This document shows, one piece after another, positions 14,081 through 20,391 of a DNA stretch of 20,421 bases; position 1 is the first letter of the stretch; each line of letters starts with the position of its first letter. Position numbers and translations under genes: made by a program. The stretch covers positions 1-20,421 of IMG/VR virus record IMGVR_UViG_3300021131_000066, one strand, 5' to 3'. This DNA is from a virus. A model generated the notes under the pieces. That model made no database searches and was not told where the DNA came from. It saw only the letters and a program-made list of their open reading frames with translations.

Positions 14081-14635
14081 TTAACAAGCTTTGCCGCCAC
14101 GTTTCATGGCATGAGTCTTACCGCCGCGCTTCATGGCTGGGCCTTTGACGTTATACAAAGGACCGTCACCAATAGTGTTACCCTTCATTTTCTCTTGCAA
14201 TGCGCGTGTATGGCCACGTTCTTGGATTTTGTGCTCGCCGTGTTTCTTTTCGCCACCAGCAGCAACTCTACCCATTTTGGCTGTAGTCATGCCGCGTTTC
14301 TCGGCAATACCTTCACGACCAACTGTGTCTCCACCGCCAGCCATTTTTCTAACGTGGCCACCGTGTTTAAAAGCCTTTTCGCCCATGTCTTTTGAATGGG
14401 GTTCTTTGGCTTCTCCACCGTGTTTCATCGCTTCTTTCAAGTGATGATGAGCCATTTTCATGTGATGATGATGCATTTCGTTTTTCATATTTCCACCTTG
14501 TTTAAATGTGCGGCCTTTGTCCGCTTTACTGAACTCTTGCCCCACATTTTGAGGGACCCCCACCTTCTTGGCAAACGATGGACTGTGAGCCACCGCCTCC
14601 ATGAAATTGTGTTGTTTTTTGCTTGTGCTAGGCAT
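14081..14635 (-). CDS. Small basic protein, SKKQHNFM family, Gly/His/Lys-rich
   Basis: 184 residues from the ATG at 14635, one base after the upstream stop; an earlier in-frame ATG at 14671 would overlap the membrane-protein gene. The N-terminus (MPSTSKKQHNFMEAVAHSP, FAKKVGVPQNVGQEFSKADKGR) belongs to a small-protein family I recall in many phages (DUF3008-like is my best guess). After residue 45 it becomes low-complexity: FKQGGN, MHHHHMKMAHHH (54-65), FKHGGHVRKMAGGG, EGIAEKRGMTTAKMG, QERGHTRALQEKM, and the ending MKRGGKTHAMKRGGKAC with a duplicated MKRGGK unit. The charge is strongly positive. It may bind DNA or act as a scaffold in the head; not established. Confidence 0.75.
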   Translation of the reverse strand: MPSTSKKQHNFMEAVAHSPSFAKKVGVPQNVGQEFSKADKGRTFKQGGNMKNEMHHHHMKMAHHHLKEAMKHGGEAKEPHSKDMGEKAFKHGGHVRKMAGGGDTVGREGIAEKRGMTTAKMGRVAAGGEKKHGEHKIQERGHTRALQEKMKGNTIGDGPLYNVKGPAMKRGGKTHAMKRGGKAC

Positions 14636-14636
14636 A

Positions 14637-14825
14637 TTAGATCTTAAAGTTCCAGCCTTTGCCAATGACAAAGCCTACGACAATCGCCCCAACCCAAACA
14701 AGAACTTTGTTAATAATTGTTTTACCAACTTGTCTATAGAACTCGCCAGCGAGCTCTTCAATAGCAATGCGTGCCGCTTCTTTGGCAATGGCTTGTTCGC
14801 GTTCTGTTAGTTCGATGTCTGCCAT
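14637..14825 (-). CDS. Small single-pass membrane protein
   Basis: 62 residues. Residues 3-35 form a charged, probably amphipathic helix (IELTEREQAIAKEAARIAIEELAGEFYRQVGK). Residues about 41-55 (VLVWVGAIVVGFVIG) form a short hydrophobic segment, followed by KGWNFKI. The layout, with a soluble helix and one C-terminal membrane segment, fits a holin-like or membrane-targeted virion protein. No endolysin or spanin gene lies nearby, which weakens a holin reading. The start is two bases after the upstream stop. A role in membrane contact during DNA entry is an alternative. I do not recognise the family. Confidence 0.65.
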   Translation of the reverse strand: MADIELTEREQAIAKEAARIAIEELAGEFYRQVGKTIINKVLVWVGAIVVGFVIGKGWNFKI

Positions 14826-14827
14826 AA

Positions 14828-15112
14828 TTATCTCATCGATCCTTTGGTGTGACCACGCTTTGCAATTCCATCACGTTTCTTAACATGCGTTTTATGGTGT
14901 GCAATTTTACCGCCACGTTTTTTACCCATGCTTTTGCTGGCCTCATTGTAGGCCTCATTGGCTTTGGCTTGCTCCAAACGCTCATCACGTTCAGCCCTTA
15001 ACTGTCGCTCGGTTTCTGGCGTCATATAGTTGGGACTATTGCGTTCGGCCATTTGCTCGGCAGTTGGCCCGCCTTGTTTTCCTCTTCCAGCTCCAGCACC
15101 TTGAGTAGCCAT
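14828..15112 (-). CDS. Small basic protein ending in KRGHTKG motif
   Basis: 94 residues from the ATG at 15112, one base after the upstream stop and nine bases behind AGGA. An in-frame ATG at 15151 would start inside the upstream gene. The chain is MATQGAGAGRGKQGGPTAEQ, a long charged helix (TPETERQLRAERDERLEQAKANEAYNEASKSMG), then KKRGGKIAHHKTHVKKRDG and IAKRGHTKGSMR at the end. The final segment matches the C-termini of the adjacent 95-residue protein and, in part, the 71-residue protein. The helix could form a coiled coil. The RGG/His/Lys region suggests nucleic acid or phosphate binding. The function is unknown. Confidence 0.7.
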   Translation of the reverse strand: MATQGAGAGRGKQGGPTAEQMAERNSPNYMTPETERQLRAERDERLEQAKANEAYNEASKSMGKKRGGKIAHHKTHVKKRDGIAKRGHTKGSMR

Positions 15113-15113
15113 A

Positions 15114-15401
15114 TTACACCATCCTACCTTTTGTATGTCCTCTAATAGCACAACCGTCAGCGCATTTCCAAGCCCGTAGACTTTTGTTGATCCGACTATT
15201 TGGATCGTTGGCAGTCTTGGAAGACGTCAACTTTTCTTTCATCCCCGACATTCTTGCGCAAAAGCTTTTCTTCCTTGATCCGCCCTCGGGTTGGGGAGGC
15301 TTTAAATGCATCCCCTCCTTCGCGGCTGACGCTCTTCCTTTGGCGTTTAGACCGCCATTCGGATTCTTCCCTTCTTTGCGTTGCCATGCGGGGGTGGCCA
15401 T
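15114..15401 (-). CDS. Small basic conserved phage protein (DUF6321-like)
   Basis: 95 residues: MATPAWQRKEGKNPNGGLNAKGR, PPQPEGGSRKKSFCARMSGMKEKLTSSKTANDPNSRINKSLRAW, ending KCADGCAIRGHTKGRMV. The N-terminal 'PAWQRKEGKNP.GGLN.KGR' signature is one I recall from a widespread small phage protein family (DUF6321 as I remember it). 'SF.AR..GMK......K......SRI..SLR.W' is also typical. The C-terminal CADGCAIRGHTKG is shared with neighbouring small genes. The gene starts one base after the 849-residue gene's stop. It is highly basic and has four Cys. The biological role is unknown; virion association is plausible from its place between head and adaptor genes. Confidence 0.75.
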   Translation of the reverse strand: MATPAWQRKEGKNPNGGLNAKGRASAAKEGMHLKPPQPEGGSRKKSFCARMSGMKEKLTSSKTANDPNSRINKSLRAWKCADGCAIRGHTKGRMV

Positions 15402-15402
15402 A

Positions 15403-17952
15403 TTAAGCCATCGCTTCCTGGCAGACCACGTTTACTTGCAACGTCACACCGCCACTGTTTGCACAAGTCACGGCAACCGTCAGAATATCCGCTATATTGC
15501 CTTTGATGTTGGTCAAGACAGGAAAGAAGTTTGACAAATCAAGCTGTTGCAATCCATTGGGAGGCGTAGAGAATGCATACACAACCTCTCCACCAGACAA
15601 TGACGTGGAGGTTAAATCTTGCTCGGCAAATGAGTTATAAGAACCTAGAGTGTTCAAAGGAACAAAGTTTGCCTGAGACAAAGACACCTGATTGGTTGGT
15701 GTGGATGCAATCAACTCAACCAAACATGTTTGTGAAGAGTTAAGTAGCAACGTGTTTGGCAATAATTGACCGCGATCAATCAGACCAATCTGATAGCTAT
15801 TGCCAGATGCAGGACCATTGGCCAAAGGCAAGCCAGTCACAATATCACCGAATGTCAAAACGCTGGTTGTGTTTCCGGTAACACGGCCTGTATAAGGACT
15901 CACAGCAGAAGCGCCAGATGTATAGTTGCCAGGATTTACATTGCCCCAGTTAACCGTAATCGTTGTGGTTGGGTTTGATACTGGGATGCTTACTGAGTAA
16001 ATACCATTCATTGCAGCAGGAGTTGATCCGCTAATAATGATCACATCACCTTGCTTCAGTCCATGTGCTGAACTGAATGTAATGGTAGATGTGTAATTTG
16101 TCAGACCAGCAATTGTAGAACTAGCGGGATTGCTAATTGCACTGATTGAAGGCAAGCTGGCTTGATAATAAACAAACTTGCCAACCCACTGATTCACGCC
16201 CCAATACGTTGCCGTTGGCGTAGAGGTCAATGTTGCACCATTTACCAATTGGATTGGCAAAATCATGGTTGTCGTTGTTGGCACTTGTTGAATCAACCAA
16301 GTTTGAGCGGCGTATGTGGTGGTGGCTGTCAAGGTTCCTGTACCAGTAGTCTGGCTGGAACTCACTTGATATGTGCCCAATCCGCCTGGTGCATATGATG
16401 TCACAGTGCCTGAAACCTGAGCAGTAAATGCTTGGTTTACAGTGATTGTGGCACCATTAACAGCAGTGATAAACGTGCTTGCAGGAATGCCTGTTCCAGC
16501 AATCAATTGGCCTACCGCAAACGATGTGCCTGCGGCCAACACAACAACGCTTGAACCAGCTGCACCGCCGCTTGAATAAGCCTGAGAGCCAACAGCAGAG
16601 CTTGTTGCAGTTAATTGCTTAACAATGGTGGGTGAACCTGTAACGCCTGTACCCGACAAAACCTGACCGGGCTGGAGCGCTCCAGTAGCCACAGCTGTGG
16701 TCACGGTCAAAGTTGTTGTGGAGAAAGCGTAATTTCCCGTCGCAATTGTTGCCACTTCAGTAAAAGAACTTAGCGTAACATATTGGGATGGGTTGTTGGC
16801 TTGAGCAGTATTTGTTACAGCATATCCATGTGCAGATGCAAAAGTGACCAATGCTTGTCCGCCATTAGGTTGACCAACAACAGAAGAAATTGCAGGAGTT
16901 GCAGCGCTGATTGTCAATGTCGTAGCAGAACCGCCTGTAGCGGCAGCATTGGTTTGATCAAAAATATCAGAACCAATAGCTCTCATGCGGAAAGACATCG
17001 CGGGATAGCGAGTAATTGCAGTAGAAGGAGCTCTGGTTTGTGTCTTAGCATCATTGCCGTATGAATATGTAAAACCACGCTGAGAGTCAATACGGCCTTC
17101 AATCAATACTGATACGCCATAGTGCGTCATCAAAGATGCAGCACTGCTTCCGTTGTCTCTTTGCTCATAGCGCACAGGCAAATTACCTGTACGGCTCCAA
17201 GGTTTAACTTGTGCAATACCGTTAACAATTCCGTTTCCAGTACCAACTTGGTGTAAAACCCAGGGCTCACCGTTAAGAACAACGCCCCAACGCAAAGCAC
17301 CAGCTCCATACCATGCGTATTCCATCCAAATCATTTGGACTTTGGTCCAATCAAGTGCATTGATAATGTTTTTATTACCATTCCACTGATCGCAAGGAAT
17401 AACTTGATCTATAACGCCAGCCGAACCAGAGTCAGAACGAATAACAGCATACATGGCGCCAGAATTTCCTGGGTATGCAGTACCTTGCTGTAAAAAGAAA
17501 ATACCGTTGGAGTCATCAAAAATACCAACGCGTTGTGTTTGTCCGCTTACAGATGTACCAAAGTTAACGTTGGAAGCCATGTACATGGTCTTACCAGGTT
17601 GGTATCTGTGATAAGGACGTGACTGACGAATCGTAATATCACCGGGTGTATTGCCGCCGCCAATGTTCATTGACACGCCACCAAGCCCGGGGTTTTGAAC
17701 AATGTATGCTTGACCAGATACATTACTAATAATCTGTTCCCAACGCAAAGGCTGAACGCCATATTCAAAGTCGGCGTCGTAAATATTTTGTGATTGGCTT
17801 ACTTTTAATTTACCAACAACATCGCGTAAGCGTTGTGGAGGAATAAACTCAGCAGCACCATCAATACCTTGCCAAGCGGTACTTGGGGTTTGCGTCCCCA
17901 TGCTTGCCGTCTGGTTGTTAGGCGAGAAAAAATTAAAAAGATTCAAACCCAT
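15403..17952 (-). CDS. Large modular virion structural protein
   Basis: 849 residues. The core N-terminal part (about 30-330) holds RLRDVVGKLKVSQSQNIYDADFEYG, RVGIFDDSNGIFF (141-153), AVIRSDSGSAG, QWNGNKNIINALDWTKVQMIWMEYAWYGAG, RWGVVLNGEPWVLHQVG and NLPVRYEQRDNG. I recall this set from virion proteins of aquatic phages; it has the look of a lectin-like beta domain. Residues about 345-685 are a string of inserted beta modules: two TGTG(V/I) modules (about 412-450 and 467-522) and two SAHG modules (371-376 and 627-655, FSSAHGLKQGDVIIISG). The core resumes to the end (YAFSTPPNGLQQLDLSNFFPVLTNIKG, LTVAVTC). Its place after the capsid genes suggests a head fibre, decoration or tail-surface protein; the exact site is unknown. 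AAGGAG precedes the ATG. Confidence 0.75.
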   Translation of the reverse strand: MGLNLFNFFSPNNQTASMGTQTPSTAWQGIDGAAEFIPPQRLRDVVGKLKVSQSQNIYDADFEYGVQPLRWEQIISNVSGQAYIVQNPGLGGVSMNIGGGNTPGDITIRQSRPYHRYQPGKTMYMASNVNFGTSVSGQTQRVGIFDDSNGIFFLQQGTAYPGNSGAMYAVIRSDSGSAGVIDQVIPCDQWNGNKNIINALDWTKVQMIWMEYAWYGAGALRWGVVLNGEPWVLHQVGTGNGIVNGIAQVKPWSRTGNLPVRYEQRDNGSSAASLMTHYGVSVLIEGRIDSQRGFTYSYGNDAKTQTRAPSTAITRYPAMSFRMRAIGSDIFDQTNAAATGGSATTLTISAATPAISSVVGQPNGGQALVTFASAHGYAVTNTAQANNPSQYVTLSSFTEVATIATGNYAFSTTTLTVTTAVATGALQPGQVLSGTGVTGSPTIVKQLTATSSAVGSQAYSSGGAAGSSVVVLAAGTSFAVGQLIAGTGIPASTFITAVNGATITVNQAFTAQVSGTVTSYAPGGLGTYQVSSSQTTGTGTLTATTTYAAQTWLIQQVPTTTTMILPIQLVNGATLTSTPTATYWGVNQWVGKFVYYQASLPSISAISNPASSTIAGLTNYTSTITFSSAHGLKQGDVIIISGSTPAAMNGIYSVSIPVSNPTTTITVNWGNVNPGNYTSGASAVSPYTGRVTGNTTSVLTFGDIVTGLPLANGPASGNSYQIGLIDRGQLLPNTLLLNSSQTCLVELIASTPTNQVSLSQANFVPLNTLGSYNSFAEQDLTSTSLSGGEVVYAFSTPPNGLQQLDLSNFFPVLTNIKGNIADILTVAVTCANSGGVTLQVNVVCQEAMA

Positions 17953-17969
17953 TACAAACTCCTTACGTT

Positions 17970-17992
17970 AAAGAAAGGGGCCGAAGCCCCCC
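17970..17992 (-). terminator. Rho-independent terminator with TTCG loop
   Basis: Read on the minus strand, GGGGC-TTCG-GCCCC (17990 to 17977) is followed by TTTCTTT. The five-base G-C stem with a UUCG tetraloop and a U-rich tail is a textbook terminator. It lies in the 46-base gap between the 239-residue gene and the 849-residue gene. The tail is interrupted by one C and no promoter is obvious behind it, so it is probably partial, setting a step down in expression between abundant capsid-proximal products and the rest of the operon. Confidence 0.8.
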
Positions 17993-17998
17993 TGACTA

Positions 17999-18718
17999 TC
18001 AGTCAAAATTACCGTATGGGTAAGTTGTAAGGTTGCCAATTGTAGGATCAGCTTGTGTGTAACGCACAATAAAATTCAACTTGCCGCCAGTAGGAGCTGC
18101 AACGCTTGTACCAGTAATGGACAAGGTGAGCACCAACTGAGAGAAGAAGCTAGGCTGTGTACCAACTTGTGGGTTCTGAATATCAGAAGTTGTTGCCATC
18201 ATGTTGATCAAGTTAGTCGCTGTGTAAGTGGTTGACAAACGACCAGCTGTACCAACGCCTGTGCTTGAAGAAATAACAGCAGTACCATATGTAGGTGTGC
18301 CGCCACCAGCTGTGTAGTTATTGGAAATAAATACGCTGGTGTTGCTGAGTGTAGCGCCACCTTCACCAGTAATGGCCAACTGATAGTCAACGATGATGTC
18401 TTGAATTGCACTGTTGATTGGCAAATACATCACAGCGCCGCGATACACCTGAGTTGATGTGTCAGCAGGAAGTGTCTGTACGACTGGGCCTGTTGTGGTG
18501 AATGTAGAGCTAGGTGTATAAACAACACCTTGCAAATTAGGAATGGTATTGGAAGAAACAAACTGTCCTGAACCACCGCTGTAACCAGCAGTACCAACTG
18601 TAGAGTTGGAGAGGTCAATGTAACATTCTTGAACTAACTCTGTGTAACCAACGTCACGCAAAGGGCCAAAACGGTTGTCGCCCGATAGGATTGGGCCTTC
18701 AAAGGTGGAACGTGCCAT
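17999..18718 (-). CDS. Virion structural protein, probable capsid-associated
   Basis: 239 residues: MARSTFEGPILSGDNRFGPLRDVGYTELVQECYIDLSN, VVYTPSSTFTTTGPVVQTLPADTSTQVYRGAVMYLPINSAIQDIIVDYQLAI, ISSSTGVGTAGRLSTTYTATNLINMMATTSDIQNP, QLVLTLSITGTSVAAPTGGKLNFIVRYTQAD. It is a beta-rich protein with few charges and no enzyme motif. It lies directly after the capsid gene once the HNH gene is discounted, and has its own strong promoter, structured leader and a terminator on the far side. That high, independent expression fits a decoration or head-fibre protein made in large copy number; this is inference. I recall similar proteins beside the capsid gene in aquatic phages without a defined function. 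Confidence 0.7.
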   Translation of the reverse strand: MARSTFEGPILSGDNRFGPLRDVGYTELVQECYIDLSNSTVGTAGYSGGSGQFVSSNTIPNLQGVVYTPSSTFTTTGPVVQTLPADTSTQVYRGAVMYLPINSAIQDIIVDYQLAITGEGGATLSNTSVFISNNYTAGGGTPTYGTAVISSSTGVGTAGRLSTTYTATNLINMMATTSDIQNPQVGTQPSFFSQLVLTLSITGTSVAAPTGGKLNFIVRYTQADPTIGNLTTYPYGNFD

Positions 18719-18738
18719 GATAATTCCTTATGCAAAAG

Positions 18739-18789
18739 TCTCTTGTTAATCGTTGCATCGTGACCTCTGGGCAGGTTGGCAACAAGAGA
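18739..18789 (-). promoter_or_regulatory. Structured 5' leader (inverted repeat)
   Basis: The 98-base gap between the HNH gene and the 239-residue gene contains a perfect 9-base inverted repeat: TCTCTTGTT at 18739-18747 and AACAAGAGA at 18781-18789. Between the arms, a second possible pairing (ACCT...AGGT) would form an inner hairpin, and GTTGC/GCAAC offers an alternative stem. The transcript from the promoter at 18809-18836 would begin just ahead of it, so the structure would sit in the 5' leader, ending about 20 bases before the start codon and leaving AAGGA free. It has no U-tract, so it is not a terminator. mRNA stabilisation or translational control is the likely effect. Confidence 0.55.
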
Positions 18790-18808
18790 AAAATCCCAGA
18801 CAAACTTA

Positions 18809-18836
18809 AATATACACTATATACGCACGGTGTCAA
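18809..18836 (-). promoter_or_regulatory. Sigma70-type promoter for the 239-residue virion gene
   Basis: On the minus strand, TTGACA (18836-18831) is followed after 16 bases by TATATT (18814-18809). The -35 box is perfect and the -10 box has five of six consensus bases. The -35 box lies within the codons for V-D-T near the end of the HNH gene, and the -10 box just beyond its stop. Transcription would start near 18802, giving a leader of about 85 bases. Use by host RNA polymerase would make this a strong promoter for the capsid-associated protein. Confidence 0.7.
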
Positions 18837-19395
18837 CAAGTTTATTGGACTTTTTTAAATTCTCTTCTTGAGTGATTACACGAAGATTCCAAGGCACATG
18901 TAGGCCGCACACAGACTCTGAAATGAGCGGAATAATATGGTCAACAACATATCTTTCGCCGGCTATTTTGGTAAGCTCTTGAGCCTTTAAATACAGGTTT
19001 CGCATGGCCAGCTTTTGTTCTGGCGTGATCCACTTGGGGGTGGCGTTGCGGTGTCTGCGCTTGCGAACGCTAGTGAGGGCTTTGTAGAGTTCAGGGTTTT
19101 CTTTTTTATGTTTATTTCTATGTGTTCTTTTTTCTTCTATTGGCCTTGCATTAGACCGCGCTTTTACGGTTTCTTTATTGCGTTCGTAATAACGTCGCCC
19201 AGCTGCTTTTGCCGCCTCTGATTTCGGCTTCTCCTTGCGCTTTTGATTATCAATTACCCAATCTTCTTTCATGCATTCTACGCATGATCCTTTGGTCTTT
19301 CGTAAAGCAATATGCCCACGAATGCATGCTATGCCAGTAAAGTAATGCGTTGCGCCTATACGTTTTGCTTCAGCTCTATTATCTGGATACTCCAT
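18817..19395 (-). CDS. HNH endonuclease, probable free-standing homing type
   Basis: 192 residues. The N-terminus has a zinc-binding pattern typical of phage HNH proteins (THYFTGIACIRGHIALRKTKGSCVEC: C24, H28, C38, C41). A long Lys/Arg-rich stretch for DNA contact (about 50-125) is followed by WITPEQKLAMRNLYLKAQELT. The HNH fold is at 149-184: YVVDHIIPL (D152-H153), H166-V-P-W-N170-L and N179-x4-N184. Such enzymes nick or cut double-stranded DNA. It stands alone between a terminator and a promoter, interrupting the capsid region, and its wording is richer in A and K than its neighbours; both suit a mobile homing endonuclease. AGGAG is six bases before the ATG. There is no sign of an intron, since no flanking gene is split. 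Confidence 0.85.
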   Translation of the reverse strand: MEYPDNRAEAKRIGATHYFTGIACIRGHIALRKTKGSCVECMKEDWVIDNQKRKEKPKSEAAKAAGRRYYERNKETVKARSNARPIEEKRTHRNKHKKENPELYKALTSVRKRRHRNATPKWITPEQKLAMRNLYLKAQELTKIAGERYVVDHIIPLISESVCGLHVPWNLRVITQEENLKKSNKLVDTVRI

Positions 19396-19423
19396 ATCAT
19401 ACTCCTGTTATACGATACGGGAA

Positions 19424-19429
19424 ATTATA
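19424..19429 (-). promoter_or_regulatory. Possible -10 box ahead of the HNH gene
   Basis: A perfect TATAAT on the minus strand lies about 30 bases before the HNH start, just behind the terminator U-tract. No good -35 box is placed 16-18 bases upstream; the nearest match is within the terminator stem. It could give weak expression of the endonuclease independent of capsid transcription, or be chance in an A/T-rich gap. Confidence 0.3.
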
Positions 19430-19435
19430 ACACAC

Positions 19436-19486
19436 AAAAAAGGGCCCTTGTGAGGCCCTTCTTAAATCAACCTAAGTTGTTGATTT
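19436..19486 (-). terminator. Tandem-hairpin Rho-independent terminator after the capsid gene
   Basis: Three bases after the capsid stop codon, the minus strand reads AAATCAAC-loop-GTTGATTT (19486-19464, an 8-base perfect stem with a 7-base loop). It then reads AAGGGCC-loop-GGCCCTT (19460-19440, a 7-base stem with a 7-base loop) running into TTTTTT. The second hairpin with its U-tract is a strong terminator. The first could protect the capsid mRNA 3' end or assist termination. Confidence 0.85.
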
Positions 19487-19488
19487 TA

Positions 19489-20391
19489 TTAGTATGATCC
19501 ATAAATACCTAGTGGGTCGGACCAACCAAAAGAGTAACGTTCTCTAGATTTGTAGCGAACGTTCCCTGTATCGAAGTCACCATCCATTGAATTTTGCAAC
19601 GGTGTACGCTCAAAATGCTTGAGGCCGTTAGGCACATCAGTAGTCAAGAACCATGCATTGGTAGCGGTCAAGAAGTGGTTAACTGTGTAACCTTCTGGAA
19701 CGGAACCGTTGTTCTTGATAGCGTTGATGTCGTTGTTGTTTGTACCAACGCGCAATTCTGTGTCGAGCAAACGTGTTGCAACGAACATTAGTGCTGGTGG
19801 AACAATCAACTTCTTGGGGCGTGCGGCGATCAAAAGACCACGCTCGTCTGTCCAAGCGGCGATTTGAATGACGGCATTCTCAAGAGAAGTCTCGTTCAAG
19901 TCAGCGGCTGTCGAGGGAGTGTTGGCGTTTGTGCCACCGTTCACCAAGGGGTGAGCAGAGTTCAACAAAGATACACCGTCGCCACCAACGTATTGAGCGT
20001 TGTAAGCGTTGTTCAAAACTGCGGCAGCTTTGACTTGCTTGGTGTATGCCATAGCACGAGCCAAACCTTTGGTGTAGCGAGCAGACAAGCTGTCGTACAA
20101 GTTATCTTCAATCGCTTCTTCAGTGATTGAGAAACCCAAAGCAATGGTTTCGTGGTTATAGCGAGCTGTAAATGCCTCTTGCGCATTGTCGTAGCTGATG
20201 GCTGTGCCCTCGGCCTTGACTGGTGCGGCTGAGAAGCCTGACAGTTTTGTCTCTTCTTCAAAGCTACGCTCTGATTTCTCAGTTTCGTAGATCTCTTTGT
20301 GCTCTTCGCCGTAGCGGGCGTACTCTAGACCGAACAATGCGTTCAAACCAGGGAGCAACTCTTTAAGCAGTTGTGCGCGTGAAATAGCCAT
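19489..20391 (-). CDS. Major capsid protein (HK97-fold, Mu gpT-like)
   Basis: 300 residues. It begins MAISRAQLLKELLPGLNALFGLEYARYGEEH. Landmarks: FEEETKLSGFSAAPVKAEGTAISYD (about 44-68), ETIALGFSITEEAIEDNLYDSLSARYTKGLARAMAYTKQVKAAAVLNNAY (81-130), NSAHPLVNGG (144-153), DERGLLIAARPKKLIVPPALMFVATRLLDTE (182-212) and the end SRERYSFGWSDPLGIYGSY. The spine-helix region, the 'RP..LIVPP.L...A..LL' strand-helix and the C-terminal 'ERYSFGWSDPRG.YGS' are typical of Mu-gpT-like capsid subunits with the HK97 fold. The length suits this family. It would form the icosahedral shell. AAGGAG stands six bases or so before the ATG, and a terminator follows at once, fitting a very abundant product. I am confident of the role; the subfamily label is from memory. 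Confidence 0.9.
   Translation of the reverse strand: MAISRAQLLKELLPGLNALFGLEYARYGEEHKEIYETEKSERSFEEETKLSGFSAAPVKAEGTAISYDNAQEAFTARYNHETIALGFSITEEAIEDNLYDSLSARYTKGLARAMAYTKQVKAAAVLNNAYNAQYVGGDGVSLLNSAHPLVNGGTNANTPSTAADLNETSLENAVIQIAAWTDERGLLIAARPKKLIVPPALMFVATRLLDTELRVGTNNNDINAIKNNGSVPEGYTVNHFLTATNAWFLTTDVPNGLKHFERTPLQNSMDGDFDTGNVRYKSRERYSFGWSDPLGIYGSY

Noticed and set aside
13640-14395. A 251-residue hydrophobic frame on the plus strand, seemingly a membrane protein
   Set aside because: It is the mirror of the His- and Lys-rich minus-strand genes: CAC and CAT codons read as GTG (Val) and ATG (Met) on the other strand. It has no ribosome site, and the minus-strand genes have good ones.
14636-14671. 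Earlier in-frame starts for four small or fibre genes (14671, 13660, 15151, 6333)
   Set aside because: Each would overlap the upstream gene by 20-40 bases, whereas the chosen starts give ATGA overlaps or one-base gaps. For 14671 the conserved MPSTSKKQHNFM start also supports the later ATG.
18817-19395. The HNH gene as part of a group I intron
   Set aside because: Neither the capsid gene nor the 239-residue gene is split, and the HNH gene has its own flanking terminator and ribosome site.
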